From NCBI GenBank assembly GCA_030535875.1, contig JAUNRC010000002.1, positions 1 through 64,000 of the forward strand: a DNA stretch of 64,000 bases. The letters are read 5' to 3'. Source of the stretch: Akkermansia sp. Lineage in GTDB: Bacteria; Verrucomicrobiota; Verrucomicrobiia; Verrucomicrobiales; Akkermansiaceae. The notes under the pieces are model-generated. The model had not been told where the DNA came from. It worked only from the letters and a program-made list of their open reading frames with translations, and searched no databases. Below are positions 1 to 8,560 of the stretch, piece after piece. The position numbers were made by a program, and so were the translations under genes. Position 1 is the stretch's first letter. Every line of letters starts with the position of its first letter.

Positions 1-248
1 TAGAGGCTCGTTATCGTGCCTCTATGGGATGGCAATGATTTACAATTTACAATTTATTAAGTTCGGCACCTTTGGTGCAGGAGTTAGCGCTTAGCTTACG
101 CCACCGTTTACGCCCCTCACCCCTGCTGCGCAGGGGCTTCTTCACGGCGGGTGCAAGCCCGCTCTTCACCATAAAGTGTTGATTTACAATTTACGATTTT
201 TCAAAATTGTAAATTGTACATGGTAAATTGTAAATCTCATATTTCGGT
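1..248. other. Non-coding block of short hairpins and A/T-rich repeats
   Basis: No gene is visible in this stretch. It holds several small perfect hairpins: GCACC/GGTGC (66-70 and 74-78), CCCCTGC/GCAGGGG with a three-base loop (120-126 and 130-136) and GCGGG/CCCGC (147-151 and 158-162). These are bracketed by copies of the A/T-rich word GATTTACAATTTAC. The block lies directly upstream of a degenerate transposase gene, so it may be remnant or insertion-prone DNA. That link is inference from position only. Confidence 0.6.
37..236. repeat. Three copies of a 14-base word, two direct and one inverted
   Basis: GATTTACAATTTAC occurs at 37-50 and again at 181-194. Its exact reverse complement GTAAATTGTAAATC lies at 223-236. 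A related AAAATTGTAAATTGTA tract lies at 203-218. The 181-194/223-236 pair could form a 14-base-pair stem. The arrangement resembles a small intergenic repeat or the end of a non-autonomous element. No target-site duplication could be seen, because the left part may extend beyond the window. Confidence 0.6.
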
Positions 249-254
249 TTGCAC

Positions 255-283
255 TTGACAAAAAGCGCTTTTAATAGTAGTGT
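255..283 (+). promoter_or_regulatory. Likely promoter of the IS66-like gene
   Basis: TTGACA at 255-260 and TAGTGT at 278-283 are separated by 17 bases. The -35 overlaps an upstream in-frame TTG codon at 249. This makes the ATG at 309, 25 bases past the -10, the probable start. Confidence 0.5.
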
Positions 284-308
284 AGGGTGCGTGCAAGAGA
301 GTGTACAG

Positions 309-1268
309 ATGAGCCTTCCTTTTGAGGCGGATGATGTTGTGGCGTTGCAGGAGGCTCGGGAGGAAGCGTTGCAGGAGGCTCAGATGGCTCGGGTGGCTCG
401 TCGCTCTCGTATGGTGAAGCGGAGTCGGCGCGAGCGGGTTGAGGAACAAGCTTGTCGGTTGGATGAAGGTTTGAAATTGATAAGTGGATTGCAGCGTGCC
501 TGTAAGTTGGTGCCGCCGGAGGTACAGAAAAAGCCGCTGGAGTTCGATGAATTGCCGACGGATGAGTTGCGTGATGTGAGTGAACGCTTGGAGTTCGACG
601 GGAATTGTTTCAGCAAGACTCGTTATATTCACCCTTGCTATGTGAAGAAGGGGGAAGAGGAGGGTGCTTATACAGTCACTTGCCGTTTGCCTGTGTGTAC
701 GATGGGCAATTCCGCCATAGGCGATTCGTTGCCGGTTTATTCTGTTTGTAATAAGTTCTGTGAGCGCTTACCGCTGTACAGGCAGTTGAAGTTCTTCAGT
801 GACCGCGGTTTGGTGGGGGTGGATGAGCAGATGCTCAGTCGTTGGATGGAGCGCACGGCTGCTGTGTTGCAACCGCTCTATGAGGCATTTTATCAGCAGT
901 TATTGTTGAGTGAGGATTTGCAGGTGTATGAGGTGCCGACGGGGGATATTCGTGACAAGCGCCCCATCGGTCACATGTGCGCGACGCGTAGCGCTCAGAG
1001 TGGGCAGGTTCATTATCGCTGGCGAGAGGAGCTCTCGGTCGTGGTGCCTGAGCGCGGTGTGGCGTTGGCGGAGCCGCCTGTTGCGCGTGAGTTATTTGTG
1101 TCGGCTCCGGGTGAGGGGGCTCTTTCCGCGCTTTTTTATACCTTTATGGATGAGTGCGGGCGCTGCGACTGTGATTTTGCTGAATGGCTGTTGACGACTC
1201 TCCGTGCGCTCCCCGGTTATCGAGGGGATGTGCTTGCATTGCTTCCTGTGAGCGGGGGTATTGTTTAA
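309..1268 (+). CDS. Degenerate IS66-family transposase lacking the DDE core
   Basis: The 319-residue product keeps two recognisable parts of an IS66 TnpC-type transposase. One is the central stretch before the catalytic domain (PLYRQ, then a conserved SRW helix). The other is the C-terminal end (DFAEWLLTTLRALPGYRGDVLALLP), normally the tail after the DDE domain. Family members are usually about 450-550 residues. Where the first catalytic Asp is expected (a D-D-T-P type motif) this protein reads VYEVPT, and most of the DDE region between is missing. Transposition activity is therefore unlikely. The frame is open throughout, so it could be a decaying element or a retained DNA-binding remnant. 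Its stop codon overlaps that of pncC on the other strand. Confidence 0.7.
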   Translation: MSLPFEADDVVALQEAREEALQEAQMARVARRSRMVKRSRRERVEEQACRLDEGLKLISGLQRACKLVPPEVQKKPLEFDELPTDELRDVSERLEFDGNCFSKTRYIHPCYVKKGEEEGAYTVTCRLPVCTMGNSAIGDSLPVYSVCNKFCERLPLYRQLKFFSDRGLVGVDEQMLSRWMERTAAVLQPLYEAFYQQLLLSEDLQVYEVPTGDIRDKRPIGHMCATRSAQSGQVHYRWREELSVVVPERGVALAEPPVARELFVSAPGEGALSALFYTFMDECGRCDCDFAEWLLTTLRALPGYRGDVLALLPVSGGIV

Positions 1269-1768
1269 TTGTCAGCCTGTGCAACTGTGGCGATGAGGCT
1301 GAGAGCCTTAGCTACGACAAGGTTGCGAAGTTCGTTACGGGGTACTCCCGGGTAGAAGAGGGTTTCGGTATGAGTGGGGCGAGCGGCACCTCGACGGGCA
1401 ATGGCGAGGCATACTGTGCCGACAGGCGGTTCGCCCTCGGCTGCGGTCGGTCCGGCATTCCCCGAGACGGCAACGGCGATATCGGCTCCGGCCTTTCGCA
1501 TGGCACCTTCGGCCATGGCTGATACGACGGGCTCACTGACGACCCCATGTTCTTCGATGAGGGTAGGTTGAAGTCCCAGTTCCCGTTCTTTTGCCTCGTT
1601 ACAGTACGTTACCCAGCCGTAGCGAAAGGTTTGTGAGGCTCCGGGCACTCCTGTGATGGCTGCTGCGATGAGGCCGCCGGTGCAGCTTTCGGCCGTAGTG
1701 ACGGTAAGTTTGGCTGCTTGCAGATTTTTTACTGCGGCGAAGGCTGCGAGTTCGAGATGGGAGTTCAT
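1265..1768 (-). CDS. pncC: Nicotinamide-nucleotide amidase (CinA C-terminal family)
   Basis: The 167-residue protein is a stand-alone CinA C-terminal domain. It carries the diagnostic TAESCTGG motif near residue 26 and the later SGNAGPTAAEGEPPVGTV segment (family pattern SGxAGPxG...P.GtV). PncC-type enzymes deamidate nicotinamide mononucleotide to nicotinate mononucleotide in the pyridine nucleotide salvage cycle. The N-terminal molybdopterin-like domain of full CinA is absent, as in many bacteria. It is the last gene of a minus-strand run polA-ispF-pncC, 13 bases after ispF. The family assignment is firm; the in vivo activity is inferred. Confidence 0.88.
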   Translation of the reverse strand: MNSHLELAAFAAVKNLQAAKLTVTTAESCTGGLIAAAITGVPGASQTFRYGWVTYCNEAKERELGLQPTLIEEHGVVSEPVVSAMAEGAMRKAGADIAVAVSGNAGPTAAEGEPPVGTVCLAIARRGAARPTHTETLFYPGVPRNELRNLVVAKALSLIATVAQADN

Positions 1769-1781
1769 GTCAGGCGGATGA

Positions 1782-2267
1782 TTATTCAGGTAGTTGAATG
1801 GCTACGGTGGCGAAGGCTGCCATGCCTTCCTGGCGTCCGAGCGCTCCGAGTTTTTCGTTGGTGGTGGCTTTTACGCCCACGCGTCGGGGTACTACGCCGA
1901 GGATGGGGGCAAGGGTTTCTTTCATTTGTGTTACAAAGGGCATGATTTTCGGGGTCTCGGCGATGAGGGCGCAGTCGGCGTTTACGACCTTGCCGCCTTG
2001 GGCGTGCAGGAGTTCAACGGCCTTTTCCACAATCCGCAGGGAACAGATATTCAGGCAATTGTCATCGTTGGGCGGGAACCAGTAGCCGATGTCCGGCTCG
2101 CCGATGGCTCCGAGGATAGCATCTGCCAAGGCGTGACAAAGTACGTCGGCATCGCTATGACCGGCCAGACCTTTTGTCTCGTGTACTTTTACGCCGCCGA
2201 GCCACAGCGGACGCGGTTGTTCGGAAAAACGGTGAATATCATAGCCGAGTCCTACCAGAGTAATCAT
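1782..2267 (-). CDS. ispF: 2-C-methyl-D-erythritol 2,4-cyclodiphosphate synthase
   Basis: IspF converts CDP-methylerythritol 2-phosphate to the cyclodiphosphate in the MEP route to isoprenoids. The 161-residue length is typical. Visible motifs are the zinc-ligand segment GYDIHRF (Asp10 and His12), the HSDADVLCHALADAILGA helix with the third zinc ligand His45, and the late KATTNEKLG cytidine-binding loop. It lies 60 bases downstream of polA and just ahead of pncC. Two other isoprenoid genes, ispH and ispA, occur elsewhere in this window, so the MEP pathway is in use here. Confidence 0.96.
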   Translation of the reverse strand: MITLVGLGYDIHRFSEQPRPLWLGGVKVHETKGLAGHSDADVLCHALADAILGAIGEPDIGYWFPPNDDNCLNICSLRIVEKAVELLHAQGGKVVNADCALIAETPKIMPFVTQMKETLAPILGVVPRRVGVKATTNEKLGALGRQEGMAAFATVAIQLPE

Positions 2268-2327
2268 GTCGGTGCTTGTTGTTAAGTGTTTTATGGAATG
2301 TCGGGCGGCATGGGGAGCCTGTGAGGT

Positions 2328-5060
2328 TCAGTGTGCCTCCAGCCAGTTGGGGGCGTGATTGGCCTCCACTTCGAGCGGTACGCCATTGGGAAGCGGGAGG
2401 GCCGATTGCATGGTGGCGACAATTTGCGGGATGAGGTCGTGCTCGTCGCGGTGCAGGTCGAAGAGGAGTTCGTCGTGAATCTGCATGATGAGGCGGGTTT
2501 TGCGTCCTTGCAGGAGCCGGTGCACGCGCACCATGGCAATTTTGATCATGTCGGCGGCGCTGCCTTGGATGGGGGTGTTGATGGCGGTTCGCTCGGCTGC
2601 TGTGCGGAGGTTGAAGTTGTTTCCGGTGATATCGGGCAGGCTTCTGCGGCGACCGCAGAGCGTCTCGGCATAACCTCGTTCGCGAGCTATCTCTACGAGT
2701 TTGTCCATGTAGTTTTTTACGCCGGGGAATTGTGTGAAGTAGTTGTCAATGAGGGCGGCGGCTTCTCCTCTCGGGCAGTCCAATCGCTGGGAGAGCCCGA
2801 AGGCGGATATGCCGTAGATGATGCCGAAGTTGACGGTTTTCGCGGCACGTCGCATAGCGGAGGTGACATCTTCGCGCGGTACGCTATAGAGACGGGCTGC
2901 GGTTTCGGCATGGATATCGCGCCCTTCGATGAAGGCTGTTATCATGGCGGGGTCGGCGGAGAGTGCGGCCATGAGTCGGAGCTCGACCTGTGAGTAGTCG
3001 GCGGAGAGAATGCTGTACTCCTCGCTCCGGGCGATGAACGCGCGGCGAATGAGTTTGCCGGCATCGGAACGAACGGGGATATTTTGCAGGTTGGGGGTTT
3101 GAGAGGCCAGTCGCCCGGTGGCGGTGACCATCTGTTGCAGTGAGGAGTGAATGCGCCCGTCTACCGGTGAAATGTAGCGGGGCAGGGCATCGAGGTAGGT
3201 GCCTTTAAGCTTGCTGAGTTCGCGGTACTCCAGAATGTCCTGAACCAGCGGATAGGCGGGGGCGAGCTTGCGGAGGGTTTCTTCGTCCGTTACAAATTGT
3301 CCCCCTTTGGTCTTTTTGGGTTTTGCCAGCAGCTTGAGCTCTCCGAAGAGGAGGTCACCGAGTTGTTTGGGTGAGTTGAGATTGATGGGGCGACCAATCA
3401 TCTCGTCTATTCGGGTGTGAATGGCCTCAATTTTGTGCCCCAGCTCCTGAGAGGCAGTAAGAAGTTGTTCGGGCGCCACTCGCATGCCTTCCTGCTCGAT
3501 GTCAGCCAGCACGGGAACAAGGGGGAACTCGATGTCGTTCATGAGTGCGACTTGTCCTGCGGTTTCGAGTTGGGGGCGCAGTTCAAGAGCGAGTCTGAGG
3601 GTTACATCGGCATCTTCGGCGGCATAGTCGGTCAGTTCTTGTGCTGTGAGTGCGGCTGTGTTGCAGTCCTTGCCGGCGATGTCTGTCAGGCGAATGGTTT
3701 TGTAATGGAGCAGCGCTTCGGCCATGTCGTCCATGTTGTGGCGCAATTCCGGATAAAGGGCACAATGAGCCAGCATGACATCAAAGAACGGCCCTGAGAC
3801 CTGAGCCCCGGCTGCTTGCAGTACTCGCAGGTCAAACTTCAGATTGAGTCCTATTTTTTCAGCATTGCCGGCAAGTGCCGGTAGGAAAACATCGGGGCAT
3901 CGTCCATCGACCGTCGGTACGTAATATGCTTCGCCGGGGACAATGCTGAACGACATGCCCAACATGCGGTCCCGGAGCGGGTCCAAGCCTGTGGTCTCGG
4001 TGTCGAACGCCCAGCGTGGGGCTTGTTGCAGGGCTTGTGCAAGCTCGGCTTGTTCCTCCGGCGTGGCGATGAGTTTGTAGCTATGGGGGGTAGAGTTGAT
4101 GTCTGCGAGTGCGGGTGCTGCAGAGAAGAGGTCCAGTTGAGTGGGCTCATCGTTTGAGTGTGGGGGGGATGTGAACAAATCATCCGGTGCAGCCGCCCCG
4201 ATGCGTTTGTCCAGCCCTCGGAACTCCAGTTCGGCAAAGATGGCTCGCAGGGCGGGGATGTCGTAGCCGGCGCGAGCGCAATCGGTGATGGTGACAGGGA
4301 GCGGGGCATCTCTTCGGATGGTGGCCAAATCGTATGAGAGTCGCGCCTTGTCGGCATTTTCCTCAATTTTTTGGCGCAGCTTACCCTTGATGTCGGCAGT
4401 ATGCTCCAGCATGTTCTGTACGCTGCCGAACTGAGCGATGAGCTTGCGTGCTGTCACGGCGCCTACTCCCGGCACGCCGGGGATGTTATCGCTGGCATCT
4501 CCCATCAGCGCGAGAATGTCGATAATCTGAGCGGGGGTGGAGATGCCCCATTCCTCCAGAAACTCAGCCTGTCGGATAATTTCGAAATCTGCACCTTTTT
4601 TGCCCGGCTTGTGAAACGAGCAGGTGGGCGAGAGGAGCTGCCCGAGGTCTTTGTCGAGCGAAACCATGTAGGCGTGCATGTCTTCCCGCTCTTCAACCAG
4701 TCGGGTAAAGGTGCCGATGAGGTCGTCGGCCTCGTAGCCCGGCACCCGAACGACAGGTATGCGCATGGCTTCCAATATGCGGATAATCCAAGGGATGGAG
4801 TCGCGCAGTTCCTGGGGCATGGCCTGCCGGTTGGCTTTGTATTCCGGGAACTGTTCGTGACGGAAAGTGGGGCCTGAGGGGTCCAGACATGCAACGATGT
4901 GTGTGGGGGCTTCTTTTTCGATAAGCGAGAGCACCGTGTTGGTGAACCCGAACATGGCGGACGTGTTCAGCCCGGCCGAGGTGCGCATGGGGGCGTTGAT
5001 GAATGCGTAAAAGGCGCGGTACATCAGCGCCATGCCGTCCAGTATGTAGAGAGTCTCCAT
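2328..5060 (-). CDS. polA: DNA polymerase I
   Basis: The 910-residue protein has all three PolA domains: an N-terminal 5'-nuclease (about residues 1-290, with GYEADDLIGT and GDASDNIPGVPGVG), a 3'-5' exonuclease (about 330-510) and the polymerase (about 530-910). The proofreading domain looks intact, with DTETTGL and DYAAEDADVTL supplying the expected acidic residues. Polymerase motifs A (DYSQVELR), B (RRAAKTVNFGIIYG) and C (QIHDELL) are all present. PolA removes RNA primers and fills repair gaps. It opens a run with ispF and pncC. The promoter ends only 8 bases before the ATG, so the mRNA should be nearly leaderless. Confidence 0.97.
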   Translation of the reverse strand: METLYILDGMALMYRAFYAFINAPMRTSAGLNTSAMFGFTNTVLSLIEKEAPTHIVACLDPSGPTFRHEQFPEYKANRQAMPQELRDSIPWIIRILEAMRIPVVRVPGYEADDLIGTFTRLVEEREDMHAYMVSLDKDLGQLLSPTCSFHKPGKKGADFEIIRQAEFLEEWGISTPAQIIDILALMGDASDNIPGVPGVGAVTARKLIAQFGSVQNMLEHTADIKGKLRQKIEENADKARLSYDLATIRRDAPLPVTITDCARAGYDIPALRAIFAELEFRGLDKRIGAAAPDDLFTSPPHSNDEPTQLDLFSAAPALADINSTPHSYKLIATPEEQAELAQALQQAPRWAFDTETTGLDPLRDRMLGMSFSIVPGEAYYVPTVDGRCPDVFLPALAGNAEKIGLNLKFDLRVLQAAGAQVSGPFFDVMLAHCALYPELRHNMDDMAEALLHYKTIRLTDIAGKDCNTAALTAQELTDYAAEDADVTLRLALELRPQLETAGQVALMNDIEFPLVPVLADIEQEGMRVAPEQLLTASQELGHKIEAIHTRIDEMIGRPINLNSPKQLGDLLFGELKLLAKPKKTKGGQFVTDEETLRKLAPAYPLVQDILEYRELSKLKGTYLDALPRYISPVDGRIHSSLQQMVTATGRLASQTPNLQNIPVRSDAGKLIRRAFIARSEEYSILSADYSQVELRLMAALSADPAMITAFIEGRDIHAETAARLYSVPREDVTSAMRRAAKTVNFGIIYGISAFGLSQRLDCPRGEAAALIDNYFTQFPGVKNYMDKLVEIARERGYAETLCGRRRSLPDITGNNFNLRTAAERTAINTPIQGSAADMIKIAMVRVHRLLQGRKTRLIMQIHDELLFDLHRDEHDLIPQIVATMQSALPLPNGVPLEVEANHAPNWLEAH

Positions 5061-5068
5061 CGGGAGCT

Positions 5069-5098
5069 ATTCTACCATAGCATTCAGGCGGCTGTCAA
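5069..5098 (-). promoter_or_regulatory. polA promoter placed against the start codon
   Basis: Read on the minus strand, TTGACA (5093-5098) is followed after 18 bases by TAGAAT (5069-5074), with a TGG extended -10 in front. The -10 ends 8 bases before the polA ATG, so transcription should begin at or within a few bases of the start codon. Confidence 0.7.
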
Positions 5099-5114
5099 AT
5101 GACTTTCTCAGTGA

Positions 5115-5744
5115 TTATCGGCATGTTTTGTACAGGCCGCGCGCGAATCGCCAAAGCAGGCAGGTGAAGGCCGTGTAGAATGTAAGCTCAAAGAACTCTT
5201 CAATCAGGTTGTTGTGGAATACCCGTTCCGATATCTGTGCACAAAGCGCATTGATGATAAGTAAACTGCACTCCCACGCCGGAAAACGAACGCTCTTCAG
5301 CAGCTCCCATGTGTCGCGGTAGAGTTTTTTCCAAATGAAGACGGTGACCAACAGGGTGAGGTAAATCCCGACAAAAACATGGGCTAACCAACCATAGGGG
5401 ATGTCTTTCCACTTAGGGAACTTCTCCGGGTCGTCAGGGTCGGCAAAGAACCAAAGCGTACGTCCGTAGTTAATCTCGCGCAGGAAAAGGAATATCAGCA
5501 CGAAGCCGGCAAAGAGGAACAGGCGGCGATTGCTGGTGGCGCGGAAGGCAACGATGCAGCAAACTACGAGAATCGCAAGCTGGATGAACTCCGGCAGAGA
5601 ATTTTTGCCGCCATAGGATTCCGGCAGGAGACATCCGCTCACTATGCAGAGTTGCATGACTATCAGGATGATGAGCGCGAATATGTTGAAATCTCTGTCT
5701 GTGCGGTCGTTGAGAAAAGAGAGTGTGCTTTTGCAGATGTTCAT
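5115..5744 (-). CDS. Polytopic membrane protein of unknown function
   Basis: I do not recognise the family. The 209-residue product has about five or six hydrophobic segments. A conserved-looking FLREINYGRTLWFF block sits in the middle, and an ISERVFHNNLIEEFFELTFY segment rich in acidic and Asn residues lies near the C-terminus. The latter may be a functional site within the membrane. I chose ATG at 5744 because the longer open frame runs back through the promoter and into the divergent gene. An in-frame start at 5744 lies 25 bases after a good -10. It reads convergently into the polA promoter side and is probably transcribed alone. Confidence 0.7.
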   Translation of the reverse strand: MNICKSTLSFLNDRTDRDFNIFALIILIVMQLCIVSGCLLPESYGGKNSLPEFIQLAILVVCCIVAFRATSNRRLFLFAGFVLIFLFLREINYGRTLWFFADPDDPEKFPKWKDIPYGWLAHVFVGIYLTLLVTVFIWKKLYRDTWELLKSVRFPAWECSLLIINALCAQISERVFHNNLIEEFFELTFYTAFTCLLWRFARGLYKTCR

Positions 5745-5769
5745 GGTAAAGAGGCTCTTTCCGTCAGAC

Positions 5770-5798
5770 AGAATAGCATTTTTTTGTTTAAATGTAAA
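5770..5798 (-). promoter_or_regulatory. Promoter of the membrane protein gene
   Basis: On the minus strand TTTACA (5793-5798), a 17-base spacer and TATTCT (5770-5775) precede the ATG at 5744 by 25 bases. The surrounding DNA is A/T-rich. Confidence 0.6.
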
Positions 5799-5858
5799 AT
5801 GAAAAATACGGGAAAAATAGTGGGAAATTTCAGAAATATACTTCGGGTAAAAACTGAC

Positions 5859-5887
5859 TTGACAGAGGGTGGGGAATTTGCTAATAA
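5859..5887 (+). promoter_or_regulatory. Promoter of the transglutaminase-like operon
   Basis: TTGACA (5859-5864), a 17-base spacer and TAATAA (5882-5887) lie only 9 bases upstream of the ATG at 5897. The predicted transcript has at most a few leader bases. Confidence 0.7.
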
Positions 5888-5896
5888 AGAGGGGAG

Positions 5897-8560
5897 ATGA
5901 AGCCCAAATATGTTTTTCCCTTAATTGCCGTGGTTGGAGCGGCCGGCGGCTACTTGGCGGCACCCGGGTTGTTGCCTGTGCTGACAAGTGCCATTTACGG
6001 CGACCAGGTAGTTGAAAAGAAAACGCAGAAGCCCAGTACCCGTGAGCCTGAGAAAAAGACGGAAGAGCTTGTTCAACAAACTGTTGAAGAAGAGAAGAAA
6101 ACCTCCGGAGAGGAGTTTGACTGGTCTGATGAGCCCGATGACGGGCTTGATCGTTTTGCTGACGCGTACGATCCGAACTCATTTGCCGACGGCGAGGAAG
6201 AATCTTTTGTTGATGATGACCCCAATGGCGAAAATATTGAGCCGGAGCGCATCGTGAAGTTTCAACGTCGTGCTTCCGTTTCCGGCGGTGGTGAGCAGGA
6301 TATTAATGCTCCGGTAAAAGAGACTCCGTATATCGGTAAAATCAGTCCGGCTGTGTGGAAACAGCCTAAAATTCTGAAGAAGCGTTTGGGCGGTCGTCTT
6401 CGTTCGCGAATGAAGGGGACCTCACAGGAGAAGATTGAGGCCTTTCTCAAAGAGCCGGAGACACGCCTGATGTTGGCACAGTGGGAGTTGCTTCATCGCT
6501 GCAATCTGGATGACCTGACCAAGCTGATGAAGGATCGCAAGACCTGTGAGTCGTTGGCACCGCTATTGAATGACCTGAAGTGGTTGAGCGGGTTCGTCTA
6601 TGATGGTGAATTGAAGAATGCCGAAGTTGCGCTTGCTATGATTGCGCACTTCCGCCAGGTCGATCCGCACATGGATGACGATAACCTCGATGAGCTCAGT
6701 TCTCTGGAGGGTGGTTTGAAACGTCGTGTCGCCGGAGCCATTGCCACGCAGTTTACCCGTAACGGCTGGTATGGTGAGGACCGTGAATTGACGAAGGAAG
6801 AGCTGGAGAGCTTCAAGGACCTGGGTTATATTATGCCGAGCATGCCCGGAGCCAAGAAGAAAGGGAAGAACAAACAGGATATTTTCCGTGCCGCCCGCGA
6901 GCGTTATCTTTTCTTTGCCGAAAGTATCGACACCAACAGCCTGAACGGATATTTTGCTGAGCTTCCGACTTGGTTGCTGCACTATGCTTGCGGATGGAAG
7001 GGTGACAGTCCTTTCGGTACGGCATCGACCATGCGTTGGCTGCGCGATAACTGTTCCGCTCCGGCAAGAGCCTATACCGGTATGGCATATCAGGTGCCTT
7101 ATCTGCCCTTGAACATGTATGGTGATACTATCTTTTCACAATGGTATTACCAGCCCACAGCCCCGCTTTACCCCGGCAACTTTGCTAAGCAGACCCGTGA
7201 TATCGGTGCCGTGTGCGGTGGCTTGTCCCACTTCGGTACTTCGGCTGCCTGCGCGAATGGTGTGCCGGCCATCACTATGGGTGAGCCGGGACACTGCGCC
7301 TATGCGGTTTATTTTGATGGCGAGTGGCATGCTGCCAATTCGATTTCGGAAGATCGTCATCCGCATTGGAACTCGTGGGGTGAGACAACTTGGAGTGCTC
7401 TGCAAATGCAAACGGCTATGTACAAGCAGGGCGCCATTACGCGCGATGCTCAGATGGTTTGTACGTTGGCAACCTTGCTCTCCGAGTATCGCAATCCGAT
7501 TAACGCTCTTAAACTTTATGAGCTTTCGGTGCAGATGCAGCCGCTCTACCAGCCGGTGTGGGGCCATTACATGGATACTGCCGCGAAATATCTCGGTCGC
7601 CGTCCCCGCAAGTGGCTCGGCGTGAACCAGTTTGTATGCGATTCCATCACGCCGGGGCACCCTGAGATGTGCGCTAAGTTCCTTCAGGAACGCATATATC
7701 CGGCCATGTTGAAGGTCATGCGTTCACCCAAGCAGAAGTTGGCTGCCTTTGAGGCTTATTTCAAAAATCTTAAAATCAATGAAAAGGCTCAGTGGGACTT
7801 CCATCTGCTCCTTGATATGCAGTACCAGTCCCTTGGCAATGCCCGCACGCATAAGGAGGCTTTCATGCGTATATTGGTGGATAATGTGGCCAAGCATCCT
7901 GAGTTCTGCCAGATGATTGCCTGGGCTATTAAGACTGCCCATGCCGAGGGTAAGCCTTTCCATAAGAAGGTTGTGGCAATGATTACCAAGGCCGTGCAGG
8001 ATAACCCCGACTCGAAGGATTTGATGTCCTGTGGTGTCATTCGTGGTGCTGAGGAAACCGGTGATTTTGATTTGGCTAACCTCTGGAGTGCCGATTACTT
8101 GGATAGCGGTAAGAAAATGCCGGAGTTCGAGCCGGTTGGCGGTAACCTTGTTTCTGCCGGCGGTTTGGTTACCTTCAGTAAGTACCATGATGACCAGAGC
8201 TCAATAATTCATCATGCAGCCGGCCTGACGGAGAAGGGCGGTCAGATTTGTTCCTCCTTCGGTAAGCACCAGACGGTGACGGTGGAGCTGCCTAAGAAGT
8301 CGAGAATCGGCGGCATCGTTATCGTTCCGACCAATGGTTGCTCGCAGTACCGAGTGTGGCACATCGATATTTCTGCGGACGGCAAGACGTGGAAGCGACT
8401 CACTGCTCTTCCCGACAGTAAGAGTGAACCGTACATGCGAATTTGCATTAAGCGTAGCCATCCCACAGCAAAATTTATTCGCATCGACTCCGGTGAAGAT
8501 CAGCTCGTAGGTATTAACTTCAAAGCCATTCTCGTATATGATAACAAGAAAGTTAAGTAA
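5897..8560 (+). CDS. Exported transglutaminase-like protein with C-terminal discoidin-type domain
   Basis: The 887-residue protein starts with a membrane or signal segment (residues 1-22), followed by an acidic low-complexity stretch to about residue 115. The centre has the transglutaminase-like papain-fold pattern: AVCGG with Cys440, PGHCAYAVYFDGEWH with His466, and AANS with Asn481 in the third position. This suggests a cysteine-dependent amide-bond hydrolase or transferase. The last 150 residues look like an F5/8-type C (discoidin) beta-sandwich, often used to bind sugars or surfaces. The substrate is unknown. It shares an operon with the next gene, which starts inside its last 23 bases. 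An extracytoplasmic role is inferred from the N-terminal segment. Confidence 0.65.
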   Translation: MKPKYVFPLIAVVGAAGGYLAAPGLLPVLTSAIYGDQVVEKKTQKPSTREPEKKTEELVQQTVEEEKKTSGEEFDWSDEPDDGLDRFADAYDPNSFADGEEESFVDDDPNGENIEPERIVKFQRRASVSGGGEQDINAPVKETPYIGKISPAVWKQPKILKKRLGGRLRSRMKGTSQEKIEAFLKEPETRLMLAQWELLHRCNLDDLTKLMKDRKTCESLAPLLNDLKWLSGFVYDGELKNAEVALAMIAHFRQVDPHMDDDNLDELSSLEGGLKRRVAGAIATQFTRNGWYGEDRELTKEELESFKDLGYIMPSMPGAKKKGKNKQDIFRAARERYLFFAESIDTNSLNGYFAELPTWLLHYACGWKGDSPFGTASTMRWLRDNCSAPARAYTGMAYQVPYLPLNMYGDTIFSQWYYQPTAPLYPGNFAKQTRDIGAVCGGLSHFGTSAACANGVPAITMGEPGHCAYAVYFDGEWHAANSISEDRHPHWNSWGETTWSALQMQTAMYKQGAITRDAQMVCTLATLLSEYRNPINALKLYELSVQMQPLYQPVWGHYMDTAAKYLGRRPRKWLGVNQFVCDSITPGHPEMCAKFLQERIYPAMLKVMRSPKQKLAAFEAYFKNLKINEKAQWDFHLLLDMQYQSLGNARTHKEAFMRILVDNVAKHPEFCQMIAWAIKTAHAEGKPFHKKVVAMITKAVQDNPDSKDLMSCGVIRGAEETGDFDLANLWSADYLDSGKKMPEFEPVGGNLVSAGGLVTFSKYHDDQSSIIHHAAGLTEKGGQICSSFGKHQTVTVELPKKSRIGGIVIVPTNGCSQYRVWHIDISADGKTWKRLTALPDSKSEPYMRICIKRSHPTAKFIRIDSGEDQLVGINFKAILVYDNKKVK

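Noticed and set aside
5745-6182. Extension of the membrane protein at 5115 back to 6182
   Set aside because: It would run through both divergent promoters and into the transglutaminase-like gene. The extra residues are low-complexity and unlike a protein domain.
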